Part shown: piece after piece, positions 31,726-43,563 of the stretch
How the letters are laid out: the number at the start of each line of letters is the position of its first letter
Position numbering within the stretch: the stretch's first letter is position 1
Origin: Ascarosepion bandense
Taxonomy: Eukaryota > Mollusca > Cephalopoda > Sepiida > Sepiidae
DNA length: 64,000 nt
Reading direction: 5' to 3'
NCBI GenBank assembly: GCA_037127315.1
Contig: JBBBDQ010001187.1
Location: forward strand, 461,001-525,000
Notes under the pieces: generated by a model
Told to the model about the DNA's origin: nothing
The model's input: only the letters and a program-made list of their open reading frames with translations
Databases searched by the model: none
Made by a program: the position numbers and the translations under genes

Positions 31726-32684
31726 ATGTTCGTGTCTTTCTAAATATAATAATCAATTATATTATTACACGCGCAATATATTCCTTTCTTTTGGCGCCAA
31801 ATCCAATGAATTTTGAGGCAATGTGATTCCCTACTATCGGAGCCTATTTGATGAATCGGTTTGAATAAGAGAATATATATTCCGCTTCATGGTTTATGTA
31901 CCCCTCATTCAATGGGATTATTATTTCTGTTTCACACATAGCAAAAGAATCAATTTATAATCCAACAGGTAACGAAAACAGAAAATACCCACAAAACATG
32001 GTTTAAAATCACTTAATTCTATCCAGGGGAGTGTAAGACATATTCCCAATCTTTAACCTCTTTTTATTAGCTGCGATTTCAATATCAGAATACAAATTGT
32101 ATTTACAGTAATAAATGCGGCTAAGAAAAGACGAACATCATTGATCATCCGTGTTTAAGCGGGAATTCACTTCAATATAAAATAAATGTTTCAGTTGAAG
32201 TAATATGTATCAGATTGATGCCTGCCTTTGTTTGTATAAAAGAAAATATGTAACGCGAATTTCTGCTTAATAGTGATTGCTTGGTGAGAATGTTCCACCA
32301 CGTGTAGATTTATTTCAAGTAATATTGCTAATAATAACGGGATATATTTCTAAATACAGTAATCCAAAAAGACTATTCTATCCTTGTTTTCGAGACATAA
32401 GTTTTAATTTTTATGTACATATAAAGAAAAACTATTTTAAAAAAGTTATTGACAATTTCTGCAATGTTTACATTAAACCCAAATAAATCTCAAAACTTTT
32501 GGAAGGAAGGTGATGAAATTCGGAGAAAATGCTGATACACACGGACAACTACGGCATATTGAAACTATCATAAAATTGCTTGAATCAACGCAGAGGACGA
32601 AACACTAAAATATATCTGTGTAATAAAATGTGCAAAAAATCTACTCGAAGACAAAGTGTGATAAATGCTGGGATATTTGAGAAA
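31440..32684. other. unassigned stretch with several (AT)n/(TG)n patches
   Basis: Microsatellites occur at about 31,581-31,610 and 31,694-31,725. There is no recognisable coding or repeat family otherwise. A GAGCACTGTTTTAAA motif at about 31,519 recurs near other fold-backs. Confidence 0.5.
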
Positions 32685-32962
32685 GCTATTACTGAAAATA
32701 AGGAAGAGACAGCTAAATTACCTGGGACATGCAATGAGGAAGGAAGGCTTGGAGAACCTGATTATAACAGGCCAGATAGAGGGGAAAAGAGACAGGGGAA
32801 AGCAGCGGATAACATATTTGAAGGACCAGATCAGGTGGGTGACGGAACGAGGGTTGCGTGGTGTAACGGGAGAAAGCGTGCTAAGAGGCACCAGGGATAG
32901 GGAGATGTGGAGAACCATGATCGTCTACGTACTGAAATGACATGGCACATAAAAGAAGAAGA
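32685..32962 (+). mobile_element. RTE-like LINE 3' fragment (family B)
   Basis: A plus-strand frame (32,665-32,940) reads KIRKRQLNYLGHAMRKEG, then NLIITGQIEGKRDRGKQRI. It is followed by GGCACATAAAAGAAGAAGAA, the GAA-type tail. Only the last ~90 codons remain, but the frame is open. Confidence 0.8.
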
Positions 32963-33084
32963 ATTAATCTACCTCTTTTCTTCCATCTAAGGGTTAAACA
33001 GTAATAATCATATTACTAAACTATTTTAAAACCTTTGTTTTTTCTACAAGTATTTTCACAGTTTCTGCTCTGACTGCCACCCTA

Positions 33085-33425
33085 CCCTAATGAATTTACC
33101 CGTGTAACTAGACTGGCAACTATGTCCCACCCATTTTGCCGTCAAATAGTCAAATGTAGACACCACTTCTACTTTATCAATCGCTTTCTTTGCTCTTCCC
33201 GTCTGTAGACCTCTATTCTTACTTGCCAAATAGTTACGATCTCCTAAAGTATAAATGCAATATTCATTGCGATCTTCTATCTTCGTGACTCCCACCTTTG
33301 TCTTACTCTTTTTACGAAATCACCTATACTGTTTTCTTTTCTGTCTTCACTCTAATTGTAACACTCTGCAAACTAGTGGCAATACTGTCTTGCTTGGGGT
33401 CAAAGGATTATTAAAAAAAAATAAG
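33085..33425 (+). mobile_element. decayed CR1/jockey-like LINE tail (family A)
   Basis: TTACCCGTGTAACTAGACTG and GTCCCACCCATTTTGCCGTC match the TRATRLA..SHPF coding block. The end motif reads CTAGTGGCAATACTGTCTTG, then CTTGGGGTC and an A-run at about 33,412-33,422. Stops and small indels are frequent. Confidence 0.7.
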
Positions 33426-33831
33426 GGATAAAATTATTATGAAATTGCGTATAAAATATTTAGATTTTAGTAATAATTAAATTCTGAGATGTTTGAAAAC
33501 ACGACAAGGAAGAAACTGTGAAAAAAATATACATGAAAAATTTAAGAATTGTTCAGAAACTATCAAAGAATCATGACGGTCACATCTTGTTGAAGCATTA
33601 TTTCCTTTACAATCACCGACATTAAGCAACATCGAGATCAAGGAGAAATAATAAAGGTTAATTTGCAAATATAGACAATAAAAGCTGATTTTATTCTGAA
33701 GCGGCTTTAAAACGGTTTGGCGTTTGCATAAACAGTAGGAAAATGGCCCTCTGCCTTTCTTTTCCTAATGTGTGCAGGTGACGCATTGAAAGAAAAGTCC
33801 GATAGAATAATACGAAATGCAGTCTAGTTCA
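33426..33831. other. unassigned stretch
   Basis: Nothing recognised. Confidence 0.5.
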
Positions 33832-34280
33832 TTACATTCACTTCCACTCAAATACACTTCAGAAATGTATGCATTAATCACTTTTCTCCACCAACTGTGG
33901 ATTAAATAGTAGGACCTGTATTGGGAAAATCATTGTTATCGCCAAAAACATGATATAGAAATATCAGATATTTAAGGCAGTTAAGTGCCATACGTGATAC
34001 AGGCTTGAGTGATAATGTCTCTTTCGATCCATGACTGACTAAGAGGAAATTTTCCCGCAGTCGTTTGCCATTACTTTCTGCGCTGGACTAGATGCCAACC
34101 AAGGCTATAAAACCCAATCTGTCCTTCAATCAACCCACAGCTGGTGGGAGAAGAGATGGATTAATACCATCCCCCAAGGATATTTGTTCGTAAATGAATA
34201 CGCCGAAATCAACTGGAATTCGAACTCGGCTCTCCGGTTTCTCAATGCGAGTTGTATCCATTGCGCCATAACGCAGGAAT
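33832..34280. mobile_element. two SINE family 1 fragments in inverted orientation
   Basis: A headless plus-strand fragment (33,832-33,930) is followed by a full-length minus-strand copy (33,975-34,280). The latter ends in the tRNA-like head: the plus strand reads GAATTCGAACTCGGC for the B box and CCATTGCGCCATAACGC for the A box. A (CA)n tract follows at 34,280-34,315. Confidence 0.75.
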
Positions 34281-34315
<35 letters not shown>

Positions 34316-34379
34316 ATAAGAAATTATTGTTTCGGCTTTAAATAACACACAGAGGGTTGATAAACCGTAAAAATACAAA

Positions 34380-35106
34380 TACTGTAACTATGGTTTTATT
34401 TGATATTATGTATTAATCGAAATATTTGTAATTCATACATAATTGCAAGGCTGAAATGTATTCTGGCACTGCTTGATCGCACTTGAGATGGGATCATATT
34501 TAGTTTGAAACGTACCTTTCGTACTTGTAATTTTGAATTAGAGAATCAACCTGAATAGAAACCATTTGCAACTCCAAGTCGTATAGGTTTTGTCAGAAAA
34601 GGAGTCTTAAAAATAGACGAGTATAGGTATGTAATTAGTGCAAATGGCAGAACACTAATATCAAGGAAACGTAATTACATGCGCAAGCAAACACACCGGG
34701 AAAGAGCCAAAGGAAGAATATTGTTGATTTGTAAGCTGACAAAATGTCCGGACTAAAAGATAGATAGGCACAGAGCAGAGTTCAAAATTATAAATAGATT
34801 AAGACGTTGAGGTGAAAAATATCCATATGATAGTGAATTGGGAAGAATCGAAGTATTAGAAGCGAGTGAAGTGGGGTATACTGCGTAGAAATAATAGTGT
34901 GTTGACAAAAAATAGTAATAGAAAAAGCGAAGAAAGTTGTATAAAAGCAAAAAGAACAAAGAGACAGGCGTAATTCAAGGTGACAATTCAAGAACGCTGT
35001 CAGCCATTTTTCGCATACGTCTGTTTTTTGCTGGACGTTGGAATCAAACAGTTCAGGACATAAACACTTATTTAGGGAAACTTTGTTTGACAAAACTGAC
35101 GGAGAC
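34380..35106. other. unassigned stretch
   Basis: No gene recognised. Confidence 0.5.
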
Positions 35107-35160
35107 AGAGTCAAAAGAAAAAATTAAGATCCAATAGCTATAATTTACAGCAACAACCCC

Positions 35161-35212
<52 letters not shown>

Positions 35213-35657
35213 AGAGAGAGGGAGAGAGAGAGAGAAGGGAGAGAGAGAGGGAGAGAGAGAGAGAGAGAAGGGAGAGATGCAACGACAAGCAGAGAAAGAG
35301 AAAATATTGCGATCGGCGTTAAAGGAAAAAAATAAAGATCAAATAGCTATAATTTACAGCAACAACCCCCAGAGAGAGAAAAAGATAGAGAAAAACAAAA
35401 AGAAACAATGAGAAAGTTAGAAACGGTGTAGATAGAGAGAGAGAGGGAGAGAGGGAGGGGGTAAAACAGAGATAGAGAAAGGGAATGATGGAACAGAAAA
35501 AAGAGAAAGAGGAAATATTGCGAGGTAGCGTCAAAGGGAAAATTTCAGATCCAGTACCTATAATTTACAACAATATTCCCTCAGAGATAGCGAGATTATA
35601 AAAGAAAGAAAAAGAGGGAAAGTGAGAAACGTTGTAAAGGAAAGAAACAGAGATAGG

Positions 35658-35697
<40 letters not shown>

Positions 35698-35760
35698 TTA
35701 GTGTTTGAGAGAGATGAAGCGACTAGCAGAGAAAGAAAATGTTTCGAGGCTTTGAGAGAA
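35107..35760. repeat. three tandem ~210-bp units with (GA)n cores
   Basis: The landmark TATAATTTACA occurs near 35,140, 35,349 and 35,560, giving a period of about 210 bases. Each unit has this landmark, an AACAACCCC-like block, a GAGA-rich core and a GAGAAAGA...ATATTGCGA-like end. The (GA)n cores have expanded to different lengths, longest at 35,162-35,275. A short (CAGA)n run is at about 35,672-35,697. Confidence 0.85.
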
Positions 35761-36034
35761 AGAGGGGAAAATGGAATGGATAAACCCACCGGACAAAGCC
35801 ATAGTATAATTTCATTTTTATTTTACTGTTATCGTTGGTAATATTCCGGAACATTTAGGTTAGGGTTTGGAAGAATACATCGATAAACGTTATTGATCTT
35901 CTTTGTGCTAGTAAGTTAGTCAGGACAAAAGATTCGCAGATAAAACGAGTAATAAAAATGAAAAATGCCAAAAATAAAGTAAGAATACTGATTTTTTAAG
36001 TATTCATACACACAAACACATACGCACAAACACA

Positions 36035-36039
<5 letters not shown>

Positions 36040-36079
<40 letters not shown>
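36040..36079. repeat. (AT)n microsatellite
   Basis: A pure TA tract just upstream of a Helitron-like end. Confidence 0.97.
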
Positions 36080-36081
<2 letters not shown>

Positions 36082-36516
36082 TAGAGCAAATGTTTGTGGC
36101 CACCCAGCATTATTTTTTTAAAACATATTACCTTAAAAGATATTTGTGTGTGTGTCTGTTTATCTGCCTGTATGTATTTTTTTCAGCCCTTTTATTTTAG
36201 TTTTTGCTTCGGATTTGGTTCTAAGTAGGTATAATTGTTGTTCTTAGACTCAGCCATGATACAATTTACTCAGAGGACTTATTTAGCCTTCAAAATTCAG
36301 TTTACGACGATAAAAACTTATTTGATATCGATACCAGGAAATCAAAATTTGATTTGCATGCATTCATTTTTCTTTCAGTCTATGGTTTCGCTTGAACTGG
36401 AAACAAGTTTTGCTTTTTAGTCTTTCGTGCCAGCGTCCAAAGAGTCTGAGCTCCAGGACCATGGATTAGTTTTAAAGCTTTTATTACACCCGAGCAACTC
36501 CGGGCTATACTGCTAG
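36080..36516 (+). mobile_element. Helitron-like element, 3' half
   Basis: About 390 bases match the right half of the 3875-4763 element. They include TTTTATTTTAGTTTTTGCTT, GGACTTATTTAGCCTTCAAA and the terminal segment with CCAGGACCATGGATTAG. It ends with a CCCG...CCGGG hairpin, then CTAG at 36,513-36,516 followed by T. Confidence 0.65.
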
Positions 36517-36535
36517 TTTGTCTATATATCTGAGA

Positions 36536-36990
36536 TGGACTAGTATTTACAGTATTTGCATTGTTCGGACTATTGTCCTCATCTTTTTTTGCCATTTGTA
36601 TGACGTTTTGGCTGTTGTACGCTACGACCTTCTTCACACGTTGGTTAGTTTCAGACTTGACTCTTAGTGTTGTGAGTTCAATATCAGGCTACAGCACTAG
36701 TGAACCAGTAACTTGCAACTTTAGAGGTAGATAACTCATGACTTCTAATCGAGGCTTTACGTAAGGAATGAGGATGATATACCCCAGTGATTGAAATAAA
36801 GTGTTCGGTTCGAAATTCCTAGCACCTGAAGAAGGCCAGAGCGTATAACAAGCGAAAGGTCGTACAAATGGCAACAAAGTTGAAGACATAGTAAATACTG
36901 TTTCATAAACTGGTCCATAATTCAGAAATGGAAACATGTTGGTACCGTATTCAAGTTTACAGCATTGTCGTTTAAGGGACATTTCTACGC
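36536..36990. mobile_element. hammerhead-like repeat, fold family 7 (inverted pair)
   Basis: A plus-strand repeat (about 36,660-36,930) is homologous to 56,285-56,535. At 36,826 it carries CTGAAGA, then AGGCC, GCGAAA and GTCGTAC. A minus-strand relative (36,536-36,640) has the same TGAAGAAGG...AACGTCATAC string. The plus-strand motif has a mismatched stem I here. These look like terminal pieces of a PLE-type element, but no coding region adjoins them. Confidence 0.5.
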
Positions 36991-37195
36991 GAAGACTGAT
37001 TGAAATCACACGTGAAATTTCCTTCAGCTAGAAATCAAAAAATAAATAATGACGAGACATATGTAAAACGCCATAAGAGATGACGTAATAATGAGTTCCA
37101 TAGCCCACTTTGGTAGTCGGATGCACCACATGAAATGCAAGCAGAGCAGGTATGGCGTATTTTTGGCTTGCTGGTTTGAATTCAAAGATTCCCAT

Positions 37196-37370
37196 AGTAT
37201 AAACTGGCTGCCAGCCGATGCTACAGGACCCAGTCGTTCGTGCTATAAATTGGGAAGATAAGAGATGGATTCATAACTTTCCTAAGTTCATTTGCGCATA
37301 AATACATTGAACAAACTCGATTAGAATTCGAATAAGACTATTTTCCAAACTGGATACGCGTTGGAAGAGA
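37196..37370 (-). mobile_element. SINE family 1 fragment, diverged
   Basis: It contains the blocks ACTGGCTGCCAGCC, AGAGATGGATTCATAAC, TTTGCGCATAAATAC and ATTAGAATTCGAAT in the order of a minus-strand family 1 SINE. Several indels are present. Confidence 0.55.
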
Positions 37371-37379
37371 TGCACACGC

Positions 37380-38935
37380 CTTAAAAGTGAACCACATGTT
37401 TCTTCTATATGACGTGTCGCTAAACGAGGCAGAAAATCCAAATTTCGTCTCCGTTTTAGGTGCTATCTATGTTTTGTTTTTTAATAATGCCTCTATTCTC
37501 GGTTCTGTCATCCTTACAATTCTGCTATTGCTTGTTACTCTCTCTCCTATCCTTGTTTTGTCATCCACCTACAAAATGTCCTCAGGTAGGTTACTAACTG
37601 ATTTCCTTTATTCCTCTTTTCTCCAATATATTCTGGGATATTTCAAACATTAAGTGCCTTTTTCTCTATTGATATCAAACAAATGTCAGCTCTCTCCTGA
37701 TTCTAAGCATGCGTGTCGTTTTTGTTCACATTTATGCCGCCTCAAGTCTCCCCTTCTTCTGCAGGAAAATTGTCCAACATACGCTATCATACAAGAATAA
37801 TGATATTATATATCTATTCGGTACTCTTTTCTTTCTTATCGGCAAAACTTTTTTTTTTTTTTTTAGAATTTTCTTTAGTTTTAGAAGCTACAATCAGCTG
37901 TTTCAATGTGTCTTAGGAGTCACATTTACCATCATCTTAAAACAAATCTCCAGTATATTCAACTCTCTCAAATTGCATTTTTTTCCTTCAATTCATATCG
38001 CGTATATTATTCTCTAGCTGCAAACTATATATTCCGTTTTCCAACTTACGAAGCCAGTTCTTTGGTCTTTCCTAAAGCAAATATTTCGTCAATAAATATT
38101 GCTGCATTGTATCAAATCATATCGGGATATTATTATATTCAAACAGACTGAAGATTGTAGTTACTGCTGTTTTTAAATATGAAGTTTGTGTTGCACGAAA
38201 AAGTAATAACGGACGAAAACTTACAAAAGGTCTGTTTAACAATTGTTTACAAAGCATTTTTGTTATGGGGACTTACCCATATGACACATGAACTCGTCCA
38301 AAATATACATAAGCAGCAGTTCTGCTATGTATATTTTGTATATTATATTTGTAGAGATTCCCATTTCCCTGAGTTTTTATTTTTTCTCCCGTTTTATCTC
38401 GTCTGGGTCAGGATTATATTCTCTCCATCCATTTTATCTTCTCCTCTCCACTCCCTGTAGAAAGAGTGCCTCTTGATTTTGTCTTATGGGCAGAATGCAG
38501 CGGCCTCTTTGTTTTGTGGGTTGGTTGGGTACAACTAACATCATGAATTCTGTTTGTCTTTTATGCTTAAAATTTTTTTTGGAGGGGGGATTTATGTTAT
38601 ACCCCTCCCTACATATTATTTTCATGATTTATTTTTAAATATAATTTCGTTCACAATAAAATTTTCATGCTCATTTGGGTGTTTTTTTTTAGTCCCTAGT
38701 ACGTTTGAGGTATTTTGGTATATGAAGGATTGAATGCTGATGGACAAGCTCTTGTGGTGGATAAAAAAAATTGTAAAGTATGTTTGGGTCGGGAGTCGGA
38801 TTAGCTAGGTATAGGATAGGTACTGAAGACTAACATGAGTTTTTTTAACCCCTCCCACAAACCGGCCTTGTGCCACAATTGTATTATATACAATAAATAA
38901 TGAGAAAGATATAGAAATAAGAAATGTAGCGACTC
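37380..38935. other. unassigned stretch, pyrimidine-rich patches
   Basis: Several short open frames exist (for example 37,387-37,653 and 38,179-38,460). They are hydrophobic because the strand is T-rich. They show no motif, and I do not call them genes. Confidence 0.45.
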
Positions 38936-38938
38936 ACA

Positions 38939-39670
38939 TTGAGAAGTTCTTGGAGAATTCTTTTTGTCCGTTTGGCGTTCGTTTGATTGTGATCGTTATT
39001 GGATTCGTGTTCGGTACGTCGTGGGCGTTAGTTAGAGGGTTTATTCGTATTTCTAGGCGTGTGAAATACCAGCGGGGGAGACTCCGTCGACAGGAAGATA
39101 ATGGTGGAGGACCCAGAATGGTCTGCAAGTCCGGTTCCTTCTACTTCAGCATGAACCTCTGAGGAAAACTTATAGCATATCCTAAATACCGTCGGGGACA
39201 AAGTGCCACTTCATGAGGACAGGCCAACATCACCAGTTCCCTCCACTTCGGCGTGGAATGAGGGGACCGTCAAGAAAGGTGAAACTTACTACAATGCCAT
39301 AAAAGAAAAGTATGCCGAATTTATTTCGGGAACAGGATTCCTTTCTGTTCCCGAAAAACTAAAGGAAATAGAGCCGAGGGTGATATCCCTGCTGACTAAA
39401 GACCCAAAAACCCACAAGTTTGTGGGGTCAGCAGGGAAACAGTAGAAGCCATAAAAACTCTTAGGATCAGAGCTAAAATGGTAGCACGACGGAGTCATGC
39501 AATGTGAAGCGTTCTGCTTAATTCAGAAGTGGAGGCCAAGGAATTAGTTAGCGCTACCTTGGACACAAAGTCGCTCCGACTACAAACGGAGTACATGGAC
39601 ACCCGTAAAACACGTGTAACTTTGCATGGAGTGCCCAAAATTCGTAATACTAGGTAATAACTAGCGACAT
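38939..39670 (+). pseudogene. gag/ORF1-like relic of a retroelement
   Basis: An ATG at 39,101 opens MVEDPEWSASPVPSTSA before a stop. The frame at 39,203-39,445 repeats a SPVPSTSAWNE motif, followed by a KKGETYYNAIKEKYAEF region. A frame change near 39,430 is followed by a charged alpha-helical stretch ending in TRVTLHGVP, a phrase typical of ORF1/gag-like proteins of invertebrate retroelements. No zinc knuckle is visible before the sequence breaks down. The assignment to a retroelement is tentative, and the family is unknown. Confidence 0.4.
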
Positions 39671-39869
39671 CTCGTTTGGAAAATGGAAGGAACGATGTTC
39701 AAAATGACATCCGTACAATCATAGAGGTTGCTGTAGCGCAGAAAGCAGCAAAAATCTCACGAGAATTGACGAGGCGAATGAATGTACTACGATATCATCA
39801 TAGGTCTTTGAAATTACAGAGAATTTTCCGAAGCATGAATCGGGAACCACATTATATTTGAAACTACGT

Positions 39870-40915
39870 GAAACTAATAACTTTATAAATCGCTTTATCA
39901 AAACGTAATCAAAAAATTGTCAGATGAATTGAGAATTGCTGTTAATAAACGGAGGCCATCAAACCAAAATGATTTAGAATAATGTTGAATAAAATAAAGA
40001 TTTATTCTACCAATAAATAGATGCAAACACCATGCATAAATAATGTAGGTTTGATTAAGTAGTTCTGAAATTGAGTATGTGGTTACACAGCGCCGCGCAA
40101 ATGCAATATTTATCCCGATTATGTATTCCAATTAAAAAGGCTGTTTACTTTGCCGGTCAGAGATGGAAACTGCTTTTGCTTATTTGAATTCTTATACGTC
40201 ATGCAAAAATGTCAGCTAGCAACTGTAACAATTTTAGTCACTTATACTGTTGGCCTTCGTTGATGAATCATACCCGTATACTTAATACTGATTTTCAATT
40301 CAAAAGCAATACTGGCCACTGTAAAAGGAGAAACACAATTCCATGCTTTCTAGAATTCATTTAGAGGGTCAATAATATAAAAGTAATAAGGTATGTGTAT
40401 TGATAAAAAATGTGTTAAAATGTGAGGCTCATTAGAATGAGTAGAGATAATGATTAGCGCTTTACTTGACTGTAGTGTCTGGTGAAGTATCTACGCGAAA
40501 TTGTGTTTTACAAAGTAACAGTTCTTGGGAAAAGCCTTTCTGTGTAGAATTTTCTCCGAAAATTACTCAAATGTAGAAGCTTACTCTTAAAATATATTTA
40601 ATGAATGAGGTGCGTGATATGAATGACAGAAGAATGATAGATGAGCCAGTGATGTGTCTACACGTAACAGACAGCCTTGTAAAGGACCAATTTTATGTAC
40701 TGCATTAAGCCTGTTGCATTCTCTGCACGATTTTACTTGAGCTACTAGACTAGCAATAAGGTCTCAATTTAGATTTAAACATTTTATAAATTTCAGCCGA
40801 CAGAAACATTAAACATTCGGTAAATGGATGTCGAATGTTTCCTGTACAGAAATGGTTAGTCTCACCGTGATCATACAGATGGACGAATTTATTTCACGTT
40901 ATTGCTGATTGTAAT
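39870..40915. other. unassigned stretch
   Basis: No gene or repeat recognised. Confidence 0.5.
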
Positions 40916-41172
40916 TCAGTCAGTTAAGTGGCATACGTGATACACGCTTTGGGCGATCAAGTCTTGAAAATGACATGACTGACTGGTCAGAAGATTATCT
41001 CGGAGTAGGTTACCATTGTTTTCTGCGTTAAACTGGTTGCCAGCCAGGGCTATAGAACCCAATCTGTCTTATTATTTAACCGATAACTGGAGGAAAGAGA
41101 CGGATTAATACCTTTCTCAAGGGTATTTGTGCGTAAGTGAATGCAAGGAATTTAACTGGAATTTGAACTCGT
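40916..41172 (-). mobile_element. SINE family 1 copy, head truncated
   Basis: The plus strand begins CAGTCAGTTAAGTGGCATACG and proceeds through AACCCAATCTGTC, GACGGATTAATACC and AACTGGAATTTGAACTC. The tRNA-like A box is missing. Confidence 0.75.
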
Positions 41173-41537
41173 AGAATTCTTTGTATTACGAATATTACTC
41201 ATTTTTAATAACTTTCCAAATTTATAAAAAACTAAATGTTTAAAAGTAAGGAAAAATTGTGAAACTTATTCCTGGCCTTTCACCATACTCGATCAAAAAT
41301 ATGCTTTAGTATCTCTTGATAGTTAGTCTCCGTTGATTTACAGAAAAAATCAGAAAAATGATGTCCAACAGGTACGTGCTAATATTCTCAGGCGAATGCT
41401 GGACAAAGTACATATTTACGTTGATACATCAGGTTCAGTAATAGCTAAATTATGCTTAGTCAATATAGCCCGGTCATGTTATCAGTGGTGAGTAATCCTA
41501 ATATGGATTGTAATTTGATGATTTTGGAATCAGTATA

Positions 41538-41735
41538 GAAATTTAAATATCTGTGAAGTGTTCTAACAAAAGATGGGAAGTTCGAAGGCGTATCGGAAAA
41601 GGACTACTGAACTGTTGGGTGATATCTGTCCTCCTGTATGAAGACGATTGCTGGACAATGTCCTCAGAGATGGAGGAGAGAATCAACTGATATCTGGTTC
41701 TACTCTCACACAGCTCTCTTCTCACCAGTGATCTT
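41538..41735 (+). mobile_element. decayed RTE-like LINE scrap (family B)
   Basis: Plus-strand reading with frame changes gives FKYL, a SVLTKDGKFE stretch, then VRRRIGKGLL and CWVISVLLYEDDCWTMSSEM. These correspond to the start of the 9256 copy. About 45 codons are deleted relative to that copy. Confidence 0.6.
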
Positions 41736-41794
41736 GTTCTGATCTTACCAAGTCCCTGACACCTACTGCGATATGTTCTCCATTTTCTTCACTA

Positions 41795-41860
41795 TTATGT
41801 AAATCCCTGCGCACAAATGGCAGTACTGTTTCTCTTTCGATGAGATGATTATAAAAAAGA
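41795..41860 (+). mobile_element. CR1/jockey-like LINE terminal tail (family A)
   Basis: ATCCCTGCGCACAAATGGCA, then a TTCGATGAGATGATTATAAA block, resembles the terminal GCACATCAGTGGCG...GGGGTGA motif and A-run of family A. Confidence 0.5.
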
Positions 41861-43377
41861 AGGACACTTCCTAAATATTGTCTTTTGCTAATTTATTCCC
41901 GTTTTTTGATGGTATTACATCTTCAAAATATACCAAAGTTAACAGATTGACAGGCTTTATAAAATAGTTTTGCATGAACAAAATGATAACCTGAGAATTA
42001 TTAGCTAAGAAGCTGGCATATTTCAACATTACTTCAAGTTCAGGACAAAGGAAGCGGTCAAAACTAAAAATCTATTTAAAGTAGATTAATATCGTGCAAA
42101 AATAAAAACCTTAATAAACAGTAAAATATTCAGAAAAATTTCAAGACATCAGAGATTGCTTCTGGATTTTTAGTCGATCCATCCACTGTTCATCAAAACT
42201 TTATCATATATGCTCACAATCTAATAGTGGCTTTCAAGACGCCATGGTTTAGAAAAAGGACAAATGAGAAAAGCCTGTTACGTGCAAAATTACACAATTT
42301 TTATATAATTATGAATCGAAATTTGATTTTTATATTTCAAATCGCATATATACGGATGTAAGCATACATATAACAATTTATGTGTTCACTTGTTTGTCTC
42401 CTTTCATATATCTCTAGTATATATATATATATGCATGTTTCATTAAATAATATAGACAAATGTAGTCTATTTATATTATGTAAATTTTTTTTATATTCTC
42501 TGATAAGCTAATATATAATGTAATTTGACATCTTTGAAAATGGCTTATGTAAGCAGAAAGTTTACATTGGATTATTAAAATATTAGCTATCAGTAATGTG
42601 ATTTTCTTTCTTCATTTAATGATAATGCTTTTAAACTTATCAGAGATTATGAAAAACATTTACATAAAATAAGGTACGTCAATTCGTGTCTGAAGGCATC
42701 TGCAAAACTAACTGATTGAAGGGTCCGATAGCATTTAGGGCTATATTGGTGACACAATGAATTTTGTCAATATTTATAGAATTACGAATGCAACGATATA
42801 TATATATATATATATATATTCAGATATTGATCGACCATGCAATACAATCTTAAAAGCGTCAGTTTGATAACGGTTTAATATTTTAGCTGGAGAATGATCT
42901 CAAACACACTGGCAATGCAGAAAAAATACCTAAACATATAAAAAGGAAACAAACACACGATGAAAGTCTATCCAGTATGAACCGGCTTACCCGGAGTACG
43001 GATTTCAAATTTATTGATTAACTGTGGGTTGCGTTCATCTTGATAAAAACGGAACAAAAGATATGCTATATCCAAGTAAGAAATCTAATATATCCTTCAG
43101 GGTGAGTGTAAAACTCTTCTTGAAATAATAACATCTTTAGCAATCCTTAAGAAACCTTGCATGACAAAGTTCAAGCGGAGTAGAAAACAAAGCTGGTCAT
43201 AGAAAATATTGCATGTCAAGCAGTTAAAATTGAACAAAAAATTTATACTCTATTTTTCTTTGTTTTCACATAATTCGATCCCTCGGAAAACATATTGTAT
43301 TGTTTTTTCCAAAGAAGATCTAGAAACTAGGCTCTCGATTCTCAGAGTTCTCTTTCTTTCGGTATTGATCTATCTTT
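41861..43377. other. mostly unassigned; one hammerhead-family relic
   Basis: At about 42,525-42,580 the string GAAAATGGCTTATGTAAGC followed by AGAAAG is a decayed relative of the fold family 1 hairpin. Short (AT)n tracts lie at 42,418 and 42,799. Nothing else was recognised. Confidence 0.45.
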
Positions 43378-43415
43378 CTCCCTCTCTCTCAATATCTCTC
43401 CCTCTCTCTCTCTCT

Positions 43416-43455
<40 letters not shown>
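43378..43455. repeat. (CT)n-(AT)n microsatellite
   Basis: Imperfect CT-rich sequence runs into a TA tract. Confidence 0.95.
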
Positions 43456-43563
43456 GTGAGTATCCCTGCCTTAAACAATGACGTCAAAACATTCGAGAGG
43501 ATTATAAGCTGTTTTATTTTACAGGGTATTCACTCTAAGCGAGACGGGAATGATATATATATA

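Noticed and set aside
34937..35137. Short plus-strand frame with Lys/Arg-rich N-terminus
   Set aside because: It runs into a simple tandem repeat, has no domain and no neighbouring exon-like signals.
38179..38460. Hydrophobic 93-codon frame as a possible membrane protein
   Set aside because: T-rich DNA gives hydrophobic codons by chance. No conserved motif, splice context or related copy is visible.
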